Shown: positions 47,115 to 57,816 of the stretch, piece after piece
Numbering within the stretch: position 1 is the stretch's first letter
Layout: the number at the start of each line of letters is the position of its first letter
Assembly (NCBI GenBank): GCA_021292105.1
Contig: CM037857.1
Span: 45,651,901 to 45,715,900 of the forward strand
From: Anadara kagoshimensis
Lineage: Eukaryota > Mollusca > Bivalvia > Arcoida > Arcidae
DNA length: 64,000 nucleotides
Direction: 5' to 3'
Notes under the pieces: model-generated
Told to the model about the DNA's origin: nothing
The model's database searches: none
The model's input: only the letters and a program-made list of their open reading frames with translations
Program-made: the position numbers and the translations under genes

Positions 47115-48807
47115 CTATCTACCTATTAATTAATTAATTATAGCATTCCAGAATCATAAAAGAAGAGATTAAATATTTTGTTTAAGACACATCTATATCG
47201 AGTAACCATACAGTTGATTCTGTTATTCATGGTGAAATATTACCTTTTCCTTGGTTTGGTCCTTTATCTCTTCGTTTGATCAGAATGCAAAATAAATATA
47301 AACCAGCTACTTAGTTTGTTTTTCATGAGGACCACCAACTAGTTCTGACAGTTTCAGTTGAGTGAAATAAAACTAATTTCTTCTAAAATCTGTAAAATTA
47401 ATGAAGTGACGGACCAATAAACCGTCAGAACAGCGATGTTTCACCAAATCAAACATGCATGATCTCACAAATGGGGTCCACGTTTGAGGAAATCCCTACC
47501 CACTGACTTGGTGTTGCATAAAAGCTGCTCCAGGTTTAAAAAAATCAATAGAAATGTGCTGATTTTCGAAATTCGTGAAACAAAGGATAAGCAATTAAAT
47601 CAGCCTTGGACATAAGTATAAAGATATCAACATTATTGGCATGAGTCAAATCGTTTGGACATTATGCGTCAAACATTATGCGTCAAAAGGTTTGGACACT
47701 ATGCGTCAAAAAATGTTTGGACATTATGCGTCAAAAGGTTTGGACATTATGCATCAAAAAAGTTTGGACATTATGCGTCGATTTGGACACTACGAGTTGT
47801 TTTGGACAAAAATGTGATGAAATTAGGACATTATGCGTTGATAAAAATGTTTGGACATTATGAGTCGGTTTGGACATTATCAGTTTGTACAGGCAGAGGT
47901 CAAAGCCAAGAACAGCTGAGTTGCGAAGTTTTGTGTTAATAACCTTATTTTCCACCAGGAGCAAAGAGGATATGCTGTCTGCACTGTATACTTACTGTCC
48001 TGTTTCACTGTATCTTGGTATTAATACTCTTTTTACTGTATAAGGTTCAAATGGTTCTTGAGCATTATCTATTTCATCTAAGTTCTCAGCGCCAACACAA
48101 CCACTGAAATATTATAAAATAAAAATCTTATAGAATTTACAATCAAACTTCATAACTTCATTGTATACTAAAATACAATTAAAATAACACGAAAGAAAGT
48201 AAATATTCAAATGATACAAAACGGTCACACACAAGATGGTATAGTGCTTTAAAAATGGAAATAAAATCTTATATAAAATCATGTTTTGTTTCTATACAAA
48301 GTGATTAATGTTACATTTTTACTTCAATGTGTACCTACATGTATATCAATAATTCTTGAAGTACAAACTATTAACCGTGGTGGTACCTCAATTTGAAAAA
48401 AAAGCTGTTTCATAAAAGGAAGCTTGGGGATCACACCCCAGTCAGGGTTGGATCAAAACTTGAAAATAGGTAGTGACTATTCTTTAGCCAAGTACTCAGC
48501 ATGAAGACTTGAAAGTCACAAGGTCCTTTGGAACAGATGCCCCATGTCACAGCAGGCATGGCACATTAAAGAACCTTCCCTGAACATTGCCCTGAGCCAA
48601 CTGCATAGGTGAAAATTTCTGCCACTTCAGCTTTAATTAGCAATGCCTGAATATAAGTGAAATATTCTTGTCAGAGTGTAAAACCTCATTCAATCAATCA
48701 ATAAAACTATCAATTTGGGATTTAAAAGTTAGGAGTGCTGTAATATTAATTACTGAAATACTTACCTATACACTGGGATGTGCTGTACTCTTGGACATGG
48801 ACTACAG
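43338..48807 (-). CDS. Four-exon gene for an IPxYxGC-motif protein, possibly SPATA48/SPMIP7-like
   Basis: Exons on minus: 48766-48807, 47996-48103, 44529-44642 and 43338-43473. Each has a consensus acceptor and donor, and phases join without a stop, giving ~132 residues to TGA at 43338-43340. The product shows two related motifs, HIPVYSGCVGAEN and NIPGYQGCTLWQG, then a Thr/Pro/Ala-rich stretch and CNPFNQINKLDEIL near the C-terminus. IPGYxG segments occur in ciliary and sperm axonemal microtubule inner proteins. From memory the paired arrangement recalls SPATA48/SPMIP7, but I cannot confirm this without a search. The first exon starts in phase 1, so upstream coding exons exist but were not found. 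The second intron (3.4 kb) holds a LINE fragment split by a 2.9-kb TIR element. Confidence 0.75.
43585..43753. mobile_element. Diverged copy of the 175-bp MITE
   Basis: CACCTGTCTATAGCAACCAG, GTATCCCAA, GTCCATCTGTCTATTAAG and TATACAGGTCACACTGTA parallel the element at 36829-37003. It lies in the last intron of the IPxYxGC gene. Confidence 0.55.
44270..44560. repeat. ~150-bp tandem duplication that copies an exon end and donor site
   Basis: GGAGATAACTGTGTATGACT followed by TACTTGTGTACAGTGGCAG occurs at 44358 and 44507. The first copy lies in the downstream intron of the minus-strand gene and includes the last 25 bases of exon 44529-44642 plus its GTAAGT donor. Flanking text is duplicated more loosely. 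Confidence 0.8.
44529..44642 (-). CDS. Exon (114 bp) of the IPxYxGC gene
   Basis: Acceptor TTATTTTCAG, donor GTAAGTCATA. Encodes RPNIPGYQGCTLWQGQ and the Thr/Pro/Ala-rich segment. Its last 25 bases and donor are duplicated ~150 bp downstream (44380-44404), producing a decoy donor. Confidence 0.75.
44830..44996 (+). pseudogene. LINE reverse transcriptase C-terminal fragment, split by a later insertion
   Basis: RLFRWLGYVFRIDEAVLPK is followed, after frame changes, by RSRPKTILRRTVEGELK and a stop. This matches the RWLGHVxRM ... GKRxRGRPKTTWRRTVExEL end of LINE proteins. The continuation is seen again after 47890 (GGCAGAGGTCAAAGCCAAG, then CTGAGTTGCGAAGTTTTGTG), on the far side of the TIR element. 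Confidence 0.75.
45245..45530. repeat. Opposed GATA and TATC microsatellites
   Basis: GACAGATAGATAGATA-type repeats (45245-45350) face TATCTATCTATC-type repeats (45418-45530), so the block is itself a loose inverted repeat. A further CT/TATC tract is at 47010-47115. Confidence 0.85.
45566..46655 (-). repeat. Complete repeat of the shared-terminus family with a third core
   Basis: Read on minus it begins CTAGAGGCTCCAGGAGCC and GTATAGCTCACCTAGG, and ends with repeated GACGGACGACG followed by AGCTCACATGGCCTTGTTGG and CCAGGTAAAAA. These are variants of the two shared termini. The core has ~150-bp units with CCAATTGGAACCAAA, GGCCACAATAGT and ACATTGGACCCTATGG (plus strand). No half-site cluster is present. 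Confidence 0.75.
47996..48103 (-). CDS. Exon (108 bp) of the IPxYxGC gene
   Basis: Acceptor ATATTTCAG, donor GTAAGTATAC. Encodes GCVGAENLDEIDNAQ through RVLIPRYSETG and two bases of a histidine codon completed by the next exon. Confidence 0.75.
48400..48705 (+). mobile_element. SINE, 5'-truncated, AATC tail
   Basis: GAAAGTCACAAGGTCCTTTGG, CATTAAAGAACCTTCC, CATTGCCCTGAGC and AAGTGAAATATTCTTGTCAG, ending TTCAATCAATCAAT. Collinear with the full copy at 39405-39722. It lies in the first intron of the IPxYxGC gene. Confidence 0.75.
48766..48807 (-). CDS. Exon (42 bp) of the IPxYxGC gene, first one found
   Basis: Acceptor TTTTTGCAG, donor GTAAGTATTT. Encodes CSPCPRVQHIPVY plus two bases; the next exon supplies the T that completes a serine codon and leads into GCVGAEN. 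The incomplete first codon shows that an upstream exon exists. Confidence 0.7.
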
Positions 48808-48887
48808 CTGCAAAAATGAAAACAAAAAATAATAAATATGTGTATAAAATGTCTCTTTGTATAACTAAAGCTTTATATTGAATTTGG

Positions 48888-49010
48888 GCCTTTGTGGCCA
48901 AGTGGTCTAAAGCTCTGGCAGATCCTAGTGTGAGAAAGTTTGTCAGTTTGCTCACTAAAACTCAGTGGATTTCTCAAGGTACTCTGGTTTCCTCCACTGG
49001 TAATGTTATT
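48888..49010 (+). mobile_element. SINE fragment with Leu/Ser-type head
   Basis: TTTGTGGCCAAGTGGTCTAA resembles the A-box region of a class II tRNA. GTGTGAGAAAGTTTGTCAG and CTGGTTTCCTCCACTGG are SINE body blocks. The B box is missing. Confidence 0.6.
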
Positions 49011-50764
49011 ACACAATATGTAAATTGTTTGTTGGTACAAAAGGTAGTGTTAAGTATGCATGAACATACAGGCAAACAAATTTGACCTGCCACTTGACCT
49101 TTAACTTAAATATTAACTATGGAAGAGTACATTCATGTATAGGAAACATAAGTTTTTATTTTGTCTACACCATTTTGAAATGTATTAACTACGAATCTTA
49201 ACACTACCCATGTATTGGGTGGATCACTGTATATAAAATACTGTATAATAACAAATATTAGTGGTAGGAAACGTTCACGGTTATGATCTTCTAAACTAAT
49301 TTCATGTTCCAACTGTAAGGAAAGTAAACCAAGGGAAATAAATAATTTTCTCTGAGAAGATATATTCGTGGTACAAGTGTAAATGAAAATTGGGAATATA
49401 ATAATACACTGTAACAGGAAATATGTAACCATTATCATTGTAGATAAAGTATATCATACAATGCTTGTTATGTCAGATTACTATCATGATTGCCGGAATA
49501 AATAAGTACAGGATTGCTGAAGAAGGAAGAAATGCCATGTGGTTACTAACAACGATGCAGGGTCACAAAAATGCTTCATACTTGAGCTTTACCAAAATGA
49601 AAGTAGGACAATCTGAGTCAAACAAGCATTTGTCAACTACATGTATAAGTACATTCAAACATTACTGCCAATATAGACTGAAAAAAATATTAATAACCCA
49701 GCATGGATTTATTTTTTGCAGCTCATGGGATGCACAGAAATATTTCTGGGGTCCATAAAGAAAAACTTGCGTCCCGGAAAACCCTGGCAACGGATACAAT
49801 GGAATTGTACAGTACTGTAAACCTTGAGCAGTGCACCTGTACAATTTCCAGTCACATTAACAGGTCAACACCATCACCAGTCATGCAGACAAGTTGCACA
49901 TGCAACCAAAAGGTGTTGAAAAATATTGTTTTGGTAGGTCTTAAATAGATCCTTTCACATTAGCCAGTAAATTATCTCCCTTTATACAATTAAATTGACC
50001 TACAAATTCGAAAAGAGGCTAACACTTTAACAGGCAGCAATCACACTTCAGTTCATTAGGGAATGACAACTATTTCAAGCTTGGATCTGTTTATTAATGA
50101 TAAGTGCAAATTGCTGATACCTGGTACATACCAGTTAAACTAACCCTTACCTGGTGTCATTAAGGAATGTTACCTTTTAAAAACTTAGAATAAACAAAGT
50201 TAGGAGATTATCAATAAACATGTACATATGTTTCTCTCCCTTCAGCTACTGTATATTTGATCCTTATTCAGCTAATTAAAAGGTTAGCTAATAATAATAT
50301 CACTGATTACAATCACTACATAGGTATATATTCTTGATAGAAACATTGGAATTTTGGGATTATTTTTCGCCCAGATTAATGCATATTAAATTGTTAACCT
50401 TTATTAACTAGATTCAGGATGACAATTCATCTCTAATTTTTATGGAATTGAATTTACAGTTTCATTTACTTATTTATTTATTAACTATATCGTGCCTGAA
50501 ATTCATATTGAAATAAATTTATAGGAATTATGTCCAGGTAAAAGGAATTCCTTCAAAGCTGGAATACTAATTTAATATTGTTGTTAAGAATAACAAGCAT
50601 ATACTTCAACTGGTCTGTTAGCAGTTTTGGTACAAACTATATAACTATAATACATGACATAGTTCCCGAAATATTAGCTCAATTAAATACCTGTAACGAT
50701 TTTTGATTTTTACATATGTTATTCTCCATACTGATATATGACTTAATGCGAAAACTTTATAAAA
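49011..50764. other. No gene recognised; should contain upstream exons of the minus-strand gene
   Basis: Moderately AT-rich. Minus-strand donor-like ACCAG/GTAAGG near 50154 and CAG/GTATTT near 50686 are possible exon ends, but no coding segment in the required phase was recognised. Confidence 0.45.
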
Positions 50765-51076
50765 ATCCATGCCGAAATAAGGGAGATATCGTCAAGTTTA
50801 TAATACACCTCCCGTGAATTCAAATCAAAAAAGCTTGGTTTTGGGGACCCCGTGCAGTGACGTCATTTAAGTAAGCAGACCCCACAGAATACTATTAATC
50901 TACATTACTTATATAACGAACCAGCTAAAAATTCTTTTTATATTTCACGATAATTCATTTGATGAAGTGAAATTTACATCCGACTGACATCTACCAATAA
51001 TTAAGCAAATTAATTATTAGTCCACCTTAAATTTTTAATAAATAAATAAATAAATAAATAATTTTTAAATTTTTAA

Positions 51077-51107
<31 letters not shown>

Positions 51108-52250
51108 ATGATGGTACATCATAAGCCGGTTCAGGATCGTAGAAAATTGATATGTTTTGATGTTTGATTAATATTGTTTGAACGCGGACGACCAGACGGG
51201 TATTTTTGAATACTTTTATCAAGTTTCTAGTTTTCGTTTTCTTCATGATCGGGAAAATCTGCCCTTTGAAATACATTGTATGGAAATCTGGGGTCTTTTC
51301 TGACTTAAAATTGTCACCATCACATTTATTTATACACTGAACTTTTGTCAATAGGTCACGTAGTAACTTAGTAAAAATATTTGATTGCGTGAACGACTGC
51401 CTGTGTTATATTTGAAGCCGATGTTTGGTTGAATATTTGCAGGGTGTGCTGTCTGTAGCAGGTTCGGTATGATTTATTATTAAAATTTAATTTATTTAAA
51501 AATTTTAACAAGTGGCAATTAATTTTCATAAATTGTCAGCATCACATTTATTTATTTATTTATTTATTTATTTATTAACATTATATACTGAACATTTGTA
51601 AATAATTGAACTTAGTAAAAATCTTCAATAGTGTGAACAACTGCGGCGCCATGTTTCAATGTTGGGTTGAAAATTGTCAGGATGTCTGTAGCAGGTTCTT
51701 AAAATTAATTTTAAAATTTTAACAAGTAACAATTAATTTTTGTATATTTGATAAATAATACTCGACGCATATATTGGTTATGTCTAGACTAACATTCAGA
51801 AATTCTGGGTCTCCACTCAGTAAAGTACATCGTATCATCGTCTGTTTCTGGATCGAATAATACAGCTAAAAGCCAATTTCATCAATTTTAAGGTTGTCTA
51901 TTTCTTCCCAAAATAATGAGGATTCATATGACATATACAGATGAACACCAGAGTCGTTAATTTTTTTGTCCATTCATCATATTATACGTCGCTACATTAG
52001 CATTATTAGTACTGTCCGCCGTGAAAGTTACTACAACGGTTACTTAAATGACATCACAAATGGATCAGCCTCGATATGGTTCGTTTCACTTACAGATAAC
52101 CAGAGAGGGCCAAATTCAAGGCCTTCAAACCGCTATAACTTTCTTATTTGGTCATCAATTTTGATGCGGTTTTCGATATTGTGATATTTAAATGGCATTT
52201 AACAAATATATGAAATAAAAGTTTTTCGTTACAGGTACTCTTTAACGATG
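50765..52250. repeat. Dispersed repeat with internal duplications and TTTA/ATAA microsatellites
   Basis: TGACGTCATTTAAGTAAGC near 50860 and, in reverse, ACTTAAATGACATCACAAAT near 52050 mark related ends in opposite orientation. Between them lie two or three ~180-bp units (GCATCACATTTATTTA, AACTTAGTAAAAAT, TGTCTGTAGCAGGTTC) with TTTA repeats. Open frames here are repeat-derived. Confidence 0.5.
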
Positions 52251-52493
52251 AACTAAACACCCCGATTGTTAACCTCTTTTTGATCGAGTCCCAATAACAG
52301 TGAAACTCGTCTTTTGATATTCATGTGCATGATGTGGTCCAGATGATCTACCATGAACTTTGTAGACAATTTCAAACAAGCGTCTCATTTGTCTGCCATA
52401 AAGGTTTTGTTAATAAACAACTGTTCCAGTTTGAAAAGAAAATCAAGTTTCTGCTTTTGAAGGGGAATTCGAATTTCTGAGGTCCGTCGAAAT

Positions 52494-52917
52494 ACCCAAT
52501 GCCACCTAATGTCACCCAATGCTACCCAAAGCTACCCAAAGCCATCATAAGTAATGCTTAAATTTATGTTATATATCGTTAAATGGATCCCTTATAATAA
52601 ATTAGTGCTTAATTAATTCGAATTAATGCACGTTCAACGCAATTTTCGAGTCAAATGTACGATATGTAAGCTGTTAGATCGAAGAATTCTATCGTTAAAC
52701 TCGTATACCTTTTCATGTTCAATTTTCATCATATTTTGCTATTTAACATTTATGTTTTACTATTATCTGCCGTTTAACGGCAGGTAAATATCAAAATGTT
52801 AAAAATAAGCCATTCCAGTAAGATTATTCGTTCTAGTAAGCTGTATGACAAGGGAGACAACCGGACGTTTGTTTTGACCAACTGTAAACCTTCCGCCTTG
52901 TAAGGAACACCTAAACG
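52494..52917. repeat. Left arm of a large inverted repeat (empty site)
   Basis: ACCCAATGCCACC, CTACCCAAAGCTACCCAAAG, TATGTTATATATCGTTAAAT, CTGTATGACAAGGGAGACAA and AAGGAACACCTAAAC recur in reverse complement in 53727-55733. This arm lacks the tandem-core element and keeps CAAAACAAACGTCCGG in reverse, the pre-insertion sequence. It has ~130 bp not found in the other arm, including CTGCCGTTTAACGGCAG. Confidence 0.8.
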
Positions 52918-52929
52918 TCTGCTGACTGA

Positions 52930-53726
52930 TGTTACGATTTTGAGTACATATTGCAATGTACATTATGTAAGAAACCGGGGTCCAGTTTTACGTAAAATCT
53001 ATTTTCTCACTAAATCTAAAATTCATTATTACATTTTCATTTTAAGTCCTAAATTGTTAAGAAATATATTTGAGTAAAAACATTTTTTTTTTTAGTGTTG
53101 CCTTGTTTACAAATATGAATATTTTTTGCATTTATTTGTATATTTGAATCAAATTTGTCTGTTTATTTACGTAAAAATCACTAAATTAAAACAAAATTTG
53201 TGAAAATAAATGTTGATTCGAGTTGAGAAGTTGCGATGTTATCGTGAAACTGGACCTTGTTTTTAAAACGCCTTTTTAGCTACCCTCTTTATTTTGCACT
53301 ATAAGCACGCATATGTTTCATATGGAAGCGATATTTATTTTGGTATCAATGAATTACGTTACCTATCACCTATAATGAATATTATGTTTAAAGAATAACA
53401 TCTTTTTCTAAAAAAAATCTATGGAATGAGTTATATTATAAAATGGCTCTTGGAACTTTTAATATATAATATTAGTTCCAACAGGCCGGTTTCAACATAA
53501 CATATATTATGCCGGAACTTACTGTTAAAGACTTATAGAATATCTTCGGCATAAAAAATGTCGATTTGGAATACATATTAAATAAAAATTCAAATTAGAA
53601 CTTGTATATATGAAATCGGATATGTAATATTATTTCCATAAAATTAATAATGCTCCAAGTATGGAATAAGTTACACATATAATGTACGTATGTATTCAAA
53701 ATCATAAAATCTTTATTTCAAATGGA
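52930..53726. other. Spacer between the inverted-repeat arms
   Basis: AT-rich, with no frame or motif recognised. Confidence 0.5.
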
Positions 53727-55411
53727 GTTAGGGTGTTCCTTACAGAGTAGAAGGTTTGCAGCCGGTCAAAACAAAACAAAACAAGAGGCCCATGGGCCTT
53801 ATACGCTCACCTGATAACTAATGGCTAGCTGATAGATTTAAAGAAAACATAAATACTAAACCCCAATGAATTTTTTCTTTACATCAAAATGATCATTGCA
53901 TCAATACCTACAACATTCTAATATACATGCCTATACAAAACTTTTATAGTTTTCAAGATAATTAACCATTTCCGTATTGTTTTCGCATCTGTGACCTTGA
54001 CCTTTGAACCCATGACCTTTTTCTATACGTCAAAATGATCATTGCATCAATACCTACAACATTCTAATATACATGCCTATACAAAACTTTTATAGTTTTC
54101 AAGATAATTAACCATTTCAGTATTGTTTTCGCATCTGTGACCTTGACCTTTCAACCCATGACCTTTTTCTATACGTCAAAATGATCATTGTATCAATACC
54201 TACAACATTCTAATATACATGCCTATACAAAAAGTTTATAGTTTTCGAGATAATTAACCATTTCGGTATTGATTCGCATCTGTGACCTTGACCTTTGAAC
54301 CCATGACCTTTTTCTATACATCAAAATGATTGTTGTATCAATACCTACAACATTCTAATATACATGCCTATAAAAAAAGTTTATAGTTTTCGAGATAATT
54401 AACCATTTCGGTATTGTCTCGCATCTGTGACCTTGACCTTTGAACCCATGACCTTTTTCTATACATCAAAATGATCGTTGTATCAATACCTACAACATTC
54501 TAATATACATGCCTATACAAAAAGTTTATAGTTTTCGAGATAATTAAACATTTCCGTATTGTTTCGCATCTGTGACCTTGACCTTTGAACCCATGACCTC
54601 TTTCTGTACATCAAAATGATCGTTGTATCAATACCTACAGCATTCTAATATACAGCCTATACAAAAAGTTTATAGTTTTCGAAATAATTAAACATTTCCG
54701 TATTGTTTCGCATCTGTGACCTTGACCTTTGAACCCATGACCTTTTTCTATATATCAAAATGATCGTTGTATCAATACCTACAACATTCTAATATAAATG
54801 CCTATACAAAAAGTTTATAGTTTTCGAGATAAGTAACCATTTTGGTATTGTTTTACATCTGTGACCTTGACCTTTGAACCCATGACTTTTTTCTATACAC
54901 CAAAATGATTGTTGTATCAATACCTACAACATTCTAATATACATGCCTATACAAAAAGTTTATAGTTTTCGAGATAATAATTATAATCAGAGGTAAAAAA
55001 AATTAGGTCACGACCTTCACAATTGACCTTGACCTCAATTTGAAGATACTAACAAGAAGATGTCAAAACTGAAAACCCCATGTCATTATCTGGCCAAATA
55101 GTCAAGTTATAACAATTTGAAGCTATTTTACGATTTTTTCAAAATTAAACGCAAAAACGCGTAACCTATTTTTTGTCCGAATTTCACAAAATGAACAAAC
55201 TATAGGCTAAAGACCCTAGAGAAGCCAAATATCACATCAGATTTTTTCTCTAATCAATACTTTCGGAGAAGAAGATTTTTTAAGATTTTTGCACCCCTAG
55301 GTCACCTTGACCTAGTTATGGTAGCCATGGCAACACCACGAACAAATTTGAATTGCACCGACCAAGACATGCATCTGACCAAGTCTCGTTGAAATCTGCC
55401 CAGTGGTTCGT

Positions 55412-55447
<36 letters not shown>

Positions 55448-55466
55448 ACGACGACAGACAACGGAC

Positions 55467-55498
<32 letters not shown>

Positions 55499-55733
55499 TG
55501 GCTCAGGTGAGCTAAAAAAACCCATCAGGTTGTCTCCCTTGTCATACAGCTTGATTGAGTCAAAAGTTAGTCCGATGGTAGAACATGCAATATTACTAAA
55601 TAATTAAGCACTAATTTATTATAAGGGACCCATTTAACGATATATAACATAAATTTAAGCATTATTTATGGTGGCTTTGGGTAGCTTTGGGTAGCATTGG
55701 ATAGCATTGGGTGACATTGGGTGGCATTGGGTC
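53727..55733. repeat. Right arm of the inverted repeat, containing a tandem-core insertion
   Basis: Starts GTTAGGGTGTTCCTTACAG and resumes after the insertion with CAGGTTGTCTCCCTTGTC, then ATTTAACGATATATAACATA and GTAGCTTTGGGTAGCATTGG. The outermost text is GGGTGGCATTGGGTC. Without the 1.7-kb insertion the arm would be ~270 bp. Confidence 0.8.
53782..55516 (+). repeat. Complete tandem-core repeat, reference copy, with empty-site comparison
   Basis: 5' end AAGAGGCCCATGGGCC and TTATACGCTCACCTGATAA. Seven units at 143-147 bp spacing follow, each with TGTGACCTTGACCTTTGAAC and CATGACCTTTTTCTATACA. Then comes a unique ~520-bp segment (GGTCACCTTGACCTAGTTAT; GACGACACGACGACAGAC). The 3' end is a stem-loop, AGCTCACTTGAGCC against GGCTCAGGTGAGCT with loop TTT, then a run of A. 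Compared with the empty arm, the insertion lies in an A-rich tract, and no duplication beyond A/C-run ambiguity is visible. No protein is encoded. Confidence 0.85.
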
Positions 55734-56179
55734 AATAACTCCAAAATCATTTGCCAGATATGTATGAAATCTGATATGTACCTAGAATGTCACATGCTAA
55801 TTATTTTTTGTATGATGACTTTTTATCTTTTTCCAACAATTTAATAAACTTAGCCGAAAACAACAAAAATCACAAAAAGTATGACATTTCTGGAGCAATA
55901 ATTCTAACATGGATAATCATATTTTTATTTAAACTTTAACTTTTGTGCAATTTATACTCTTTATCTCTTATAATTCTCAAGAAAATAATTTTAAAAAACA
56001 TGAAAAAATATGCAAATAACTGAACTTTAAGGGACAATAACTCCTAATTTATATTTACAATTGCACCCATTTTCCGTGTATGAAAGTTATTTCTCACCAT
56101 TATCGTATGAATGCTATTTCTCACCATTATCGTTATTATTATTTGCTTCATACGTCTTTGAGGTCAAACACATACGAAG
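55734..56179. other. No gene recognised
   Basis: AT-rich. CATTATCGTATGAATGCTAT and TTCTCACCATTATCGT show a short local duplication near 56100. Otherwise nothing. Confidence 0.5.
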
Positions 56180-57546
56180 CAAATCAATGACCTTAACCTA
56201 TATATCAAAATGATCGTTACATCAATACTAACAATATTCTAATATACATGTCTATACAAAAACTTTATAGTTTTTGAGGTAATTAACAATGTCGGTATTG
56301 TTTCGCTTCTGTGACCTTGATCTTTGAACTCATGACCTTTTTTATACATCAAAATGATTTTTGTTTCAATACCTACAACATTCTAATATACATGCCTATA
56401 CAAAAAGTTAATAGTTTTCAAGATAATTAACCATTTCAGTATTATTTTGCATCTGTGACCTTGACCTTTAAACCATGACCTTAATCTATATATCAAAATG
56501 ATTGTCACATCAATAACAACAATATTCTAATATGCATGTCTATACAAAAAGTTTATAGTTTTCAAGATAATTAACCATTTCAGTATTATTTCGCATCTAT
56601 GACCTTGACCTTTGAACCAATGACCTTAACCTATAAATCAAAATGATCTTTACATCAATACTAACAACATTCTAACATACATGTCTATACAAAAAGTTTA
56701 TTGTTTTCAAGATAATTAACCATTTGGTATTGTTTCGCATCAATGACCTTGACCTTTGAACTCATAAACTTTTTATATGGCAAAATGATCCTTGTATCAA
56801 TACCTACAACATTCTAATATACGTGCCTATACAAAAAGTTAATATTTTTCAAAATAACAAACCATTTCAGTATTACTTCACATCTGTGACCTTGACCTTT
56901 GAACCCATGACTTTTTTCTATACATCAAAATGGCTGTTGTATCAATATCTACAACAATTTAATGTACATGCCTATACAAAATGTTTATAGTTTTCAAGAT
57001 AATAATTAAAATCAGAGGTAAAACAATTAGGTCATGACCTTCACAATTGACCTTGACCCCATTTTAAAGATAATTACTATAATATGTCAAAACTGAAAAC
57101 CCCATGTCATTATCTGGTCAAATAGTCAAGTTATAACAATTTGAAGCTATTTTACTATTTTTTCTAAATTAAACGCAAAAACGCGTAACTTATTTTTGTC
57201 TGAATTTCAAAAAATGAACAAACTATAGGCTTAAGACCATCTAGAAGCAAAATATCACATCAGATTATTTCTCCATTCATTGATTTCGGAGAAAGCGATT
57301 TTTTAAGATTTTTGCACTCCTAGGTCACCTTGACCTAGTTATGGTAGCCATGGCAACGCCACTAACAAATCTGAATTGCACCGGCCCATATATACTTCTC
57401 ACCAAGTTTCATTGAAATCTTCTTTTATTTTCAGAGGAATTGTTGAAAATGTTAATGACGCATGCACACATTCATGCACGCACACACATACACACGCTGC
57501 GTTATGCCATAAGCTCACATGACCTTTCCATCAGGTGAGCTAAAAA
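56180..57546 (+). repeat. Tandem-core repeat with intact 3' end, 5'-truncated
   Basis: Six ~145-bp units with half-site motif, then the same unique segment as the 53.8-kb copy (TATGGTAGCCATGGCAAC), then AAGCTCACATGACCTTTCC, and CAGGTGAGCTAAAAA. The AAGAGGCCC start is missing. Confidence 0.8.
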
Positions 57547-57816
57547 TGAATGTGGTGCACAACATTCAACTGCAAAGTTGTCATGAAAAGAGAGAAAATA
57601 TTGCACATAAATTTGGGTTTGGAGGGCTCACTTGCACATAAACTTGGGTTTGGAGGGGGCCTCCAAAAGATCTATGTATTAACACACCACTGGACATGAA
57701 TCCACCTGCCTGTCTAAAGCTGTACATTCATAATCAATGGTCTTATTTTCTAGTTTTGTTTCGTTTGACTGTTTCTCTGATTAGCTTGCAATGTGTCATG
57801 TTCTTTGCTGTTACAG

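Larger units (their letters stand above)
44999..47887. mobile_element. 2.9-kb element with ~250-bp terminal inverted repeats and TA duplication
   Basis: Arms 44999-45244 and 47630-47887 are reverse complements, beginning CAAACTGATAATGTCC. Each arm is built from five to seven copies of GTTTGGACATTATGCGTC with small spacers, likely protein-binding sites. TA lies outside each end (44997-44998, 47888-47889); removing the element and one TA rejoins the LINE text. The interior holds GATA/TATC microsatellites and a complete repeat of the AAGAGGC family (45566-46655), but no transposase. Confidence 0.85.

Noticed and set aside
46831..47133. 100-codon plus frame rich in Leu/Ser/Tyr
   Set aside because: Its second half is a CT/TATC microsatellite translation, and the first half has no known motif.
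51775..51868. Minus-strand frame AVLFDPETDDDTMYF after an acceptor-like CTTTTAG
   Set aside because: It lies inside a dispersed repeat with internal duplications (50.77-52.25 kb), and no partner exon in phase was found.
51966..52184. 72-codon plus frame and its antisense KIDDQIRKL-like reading
   Set aside because: Part of the same dispersed repeat; related text recurs near 50.86 kb in the opposite orientation.
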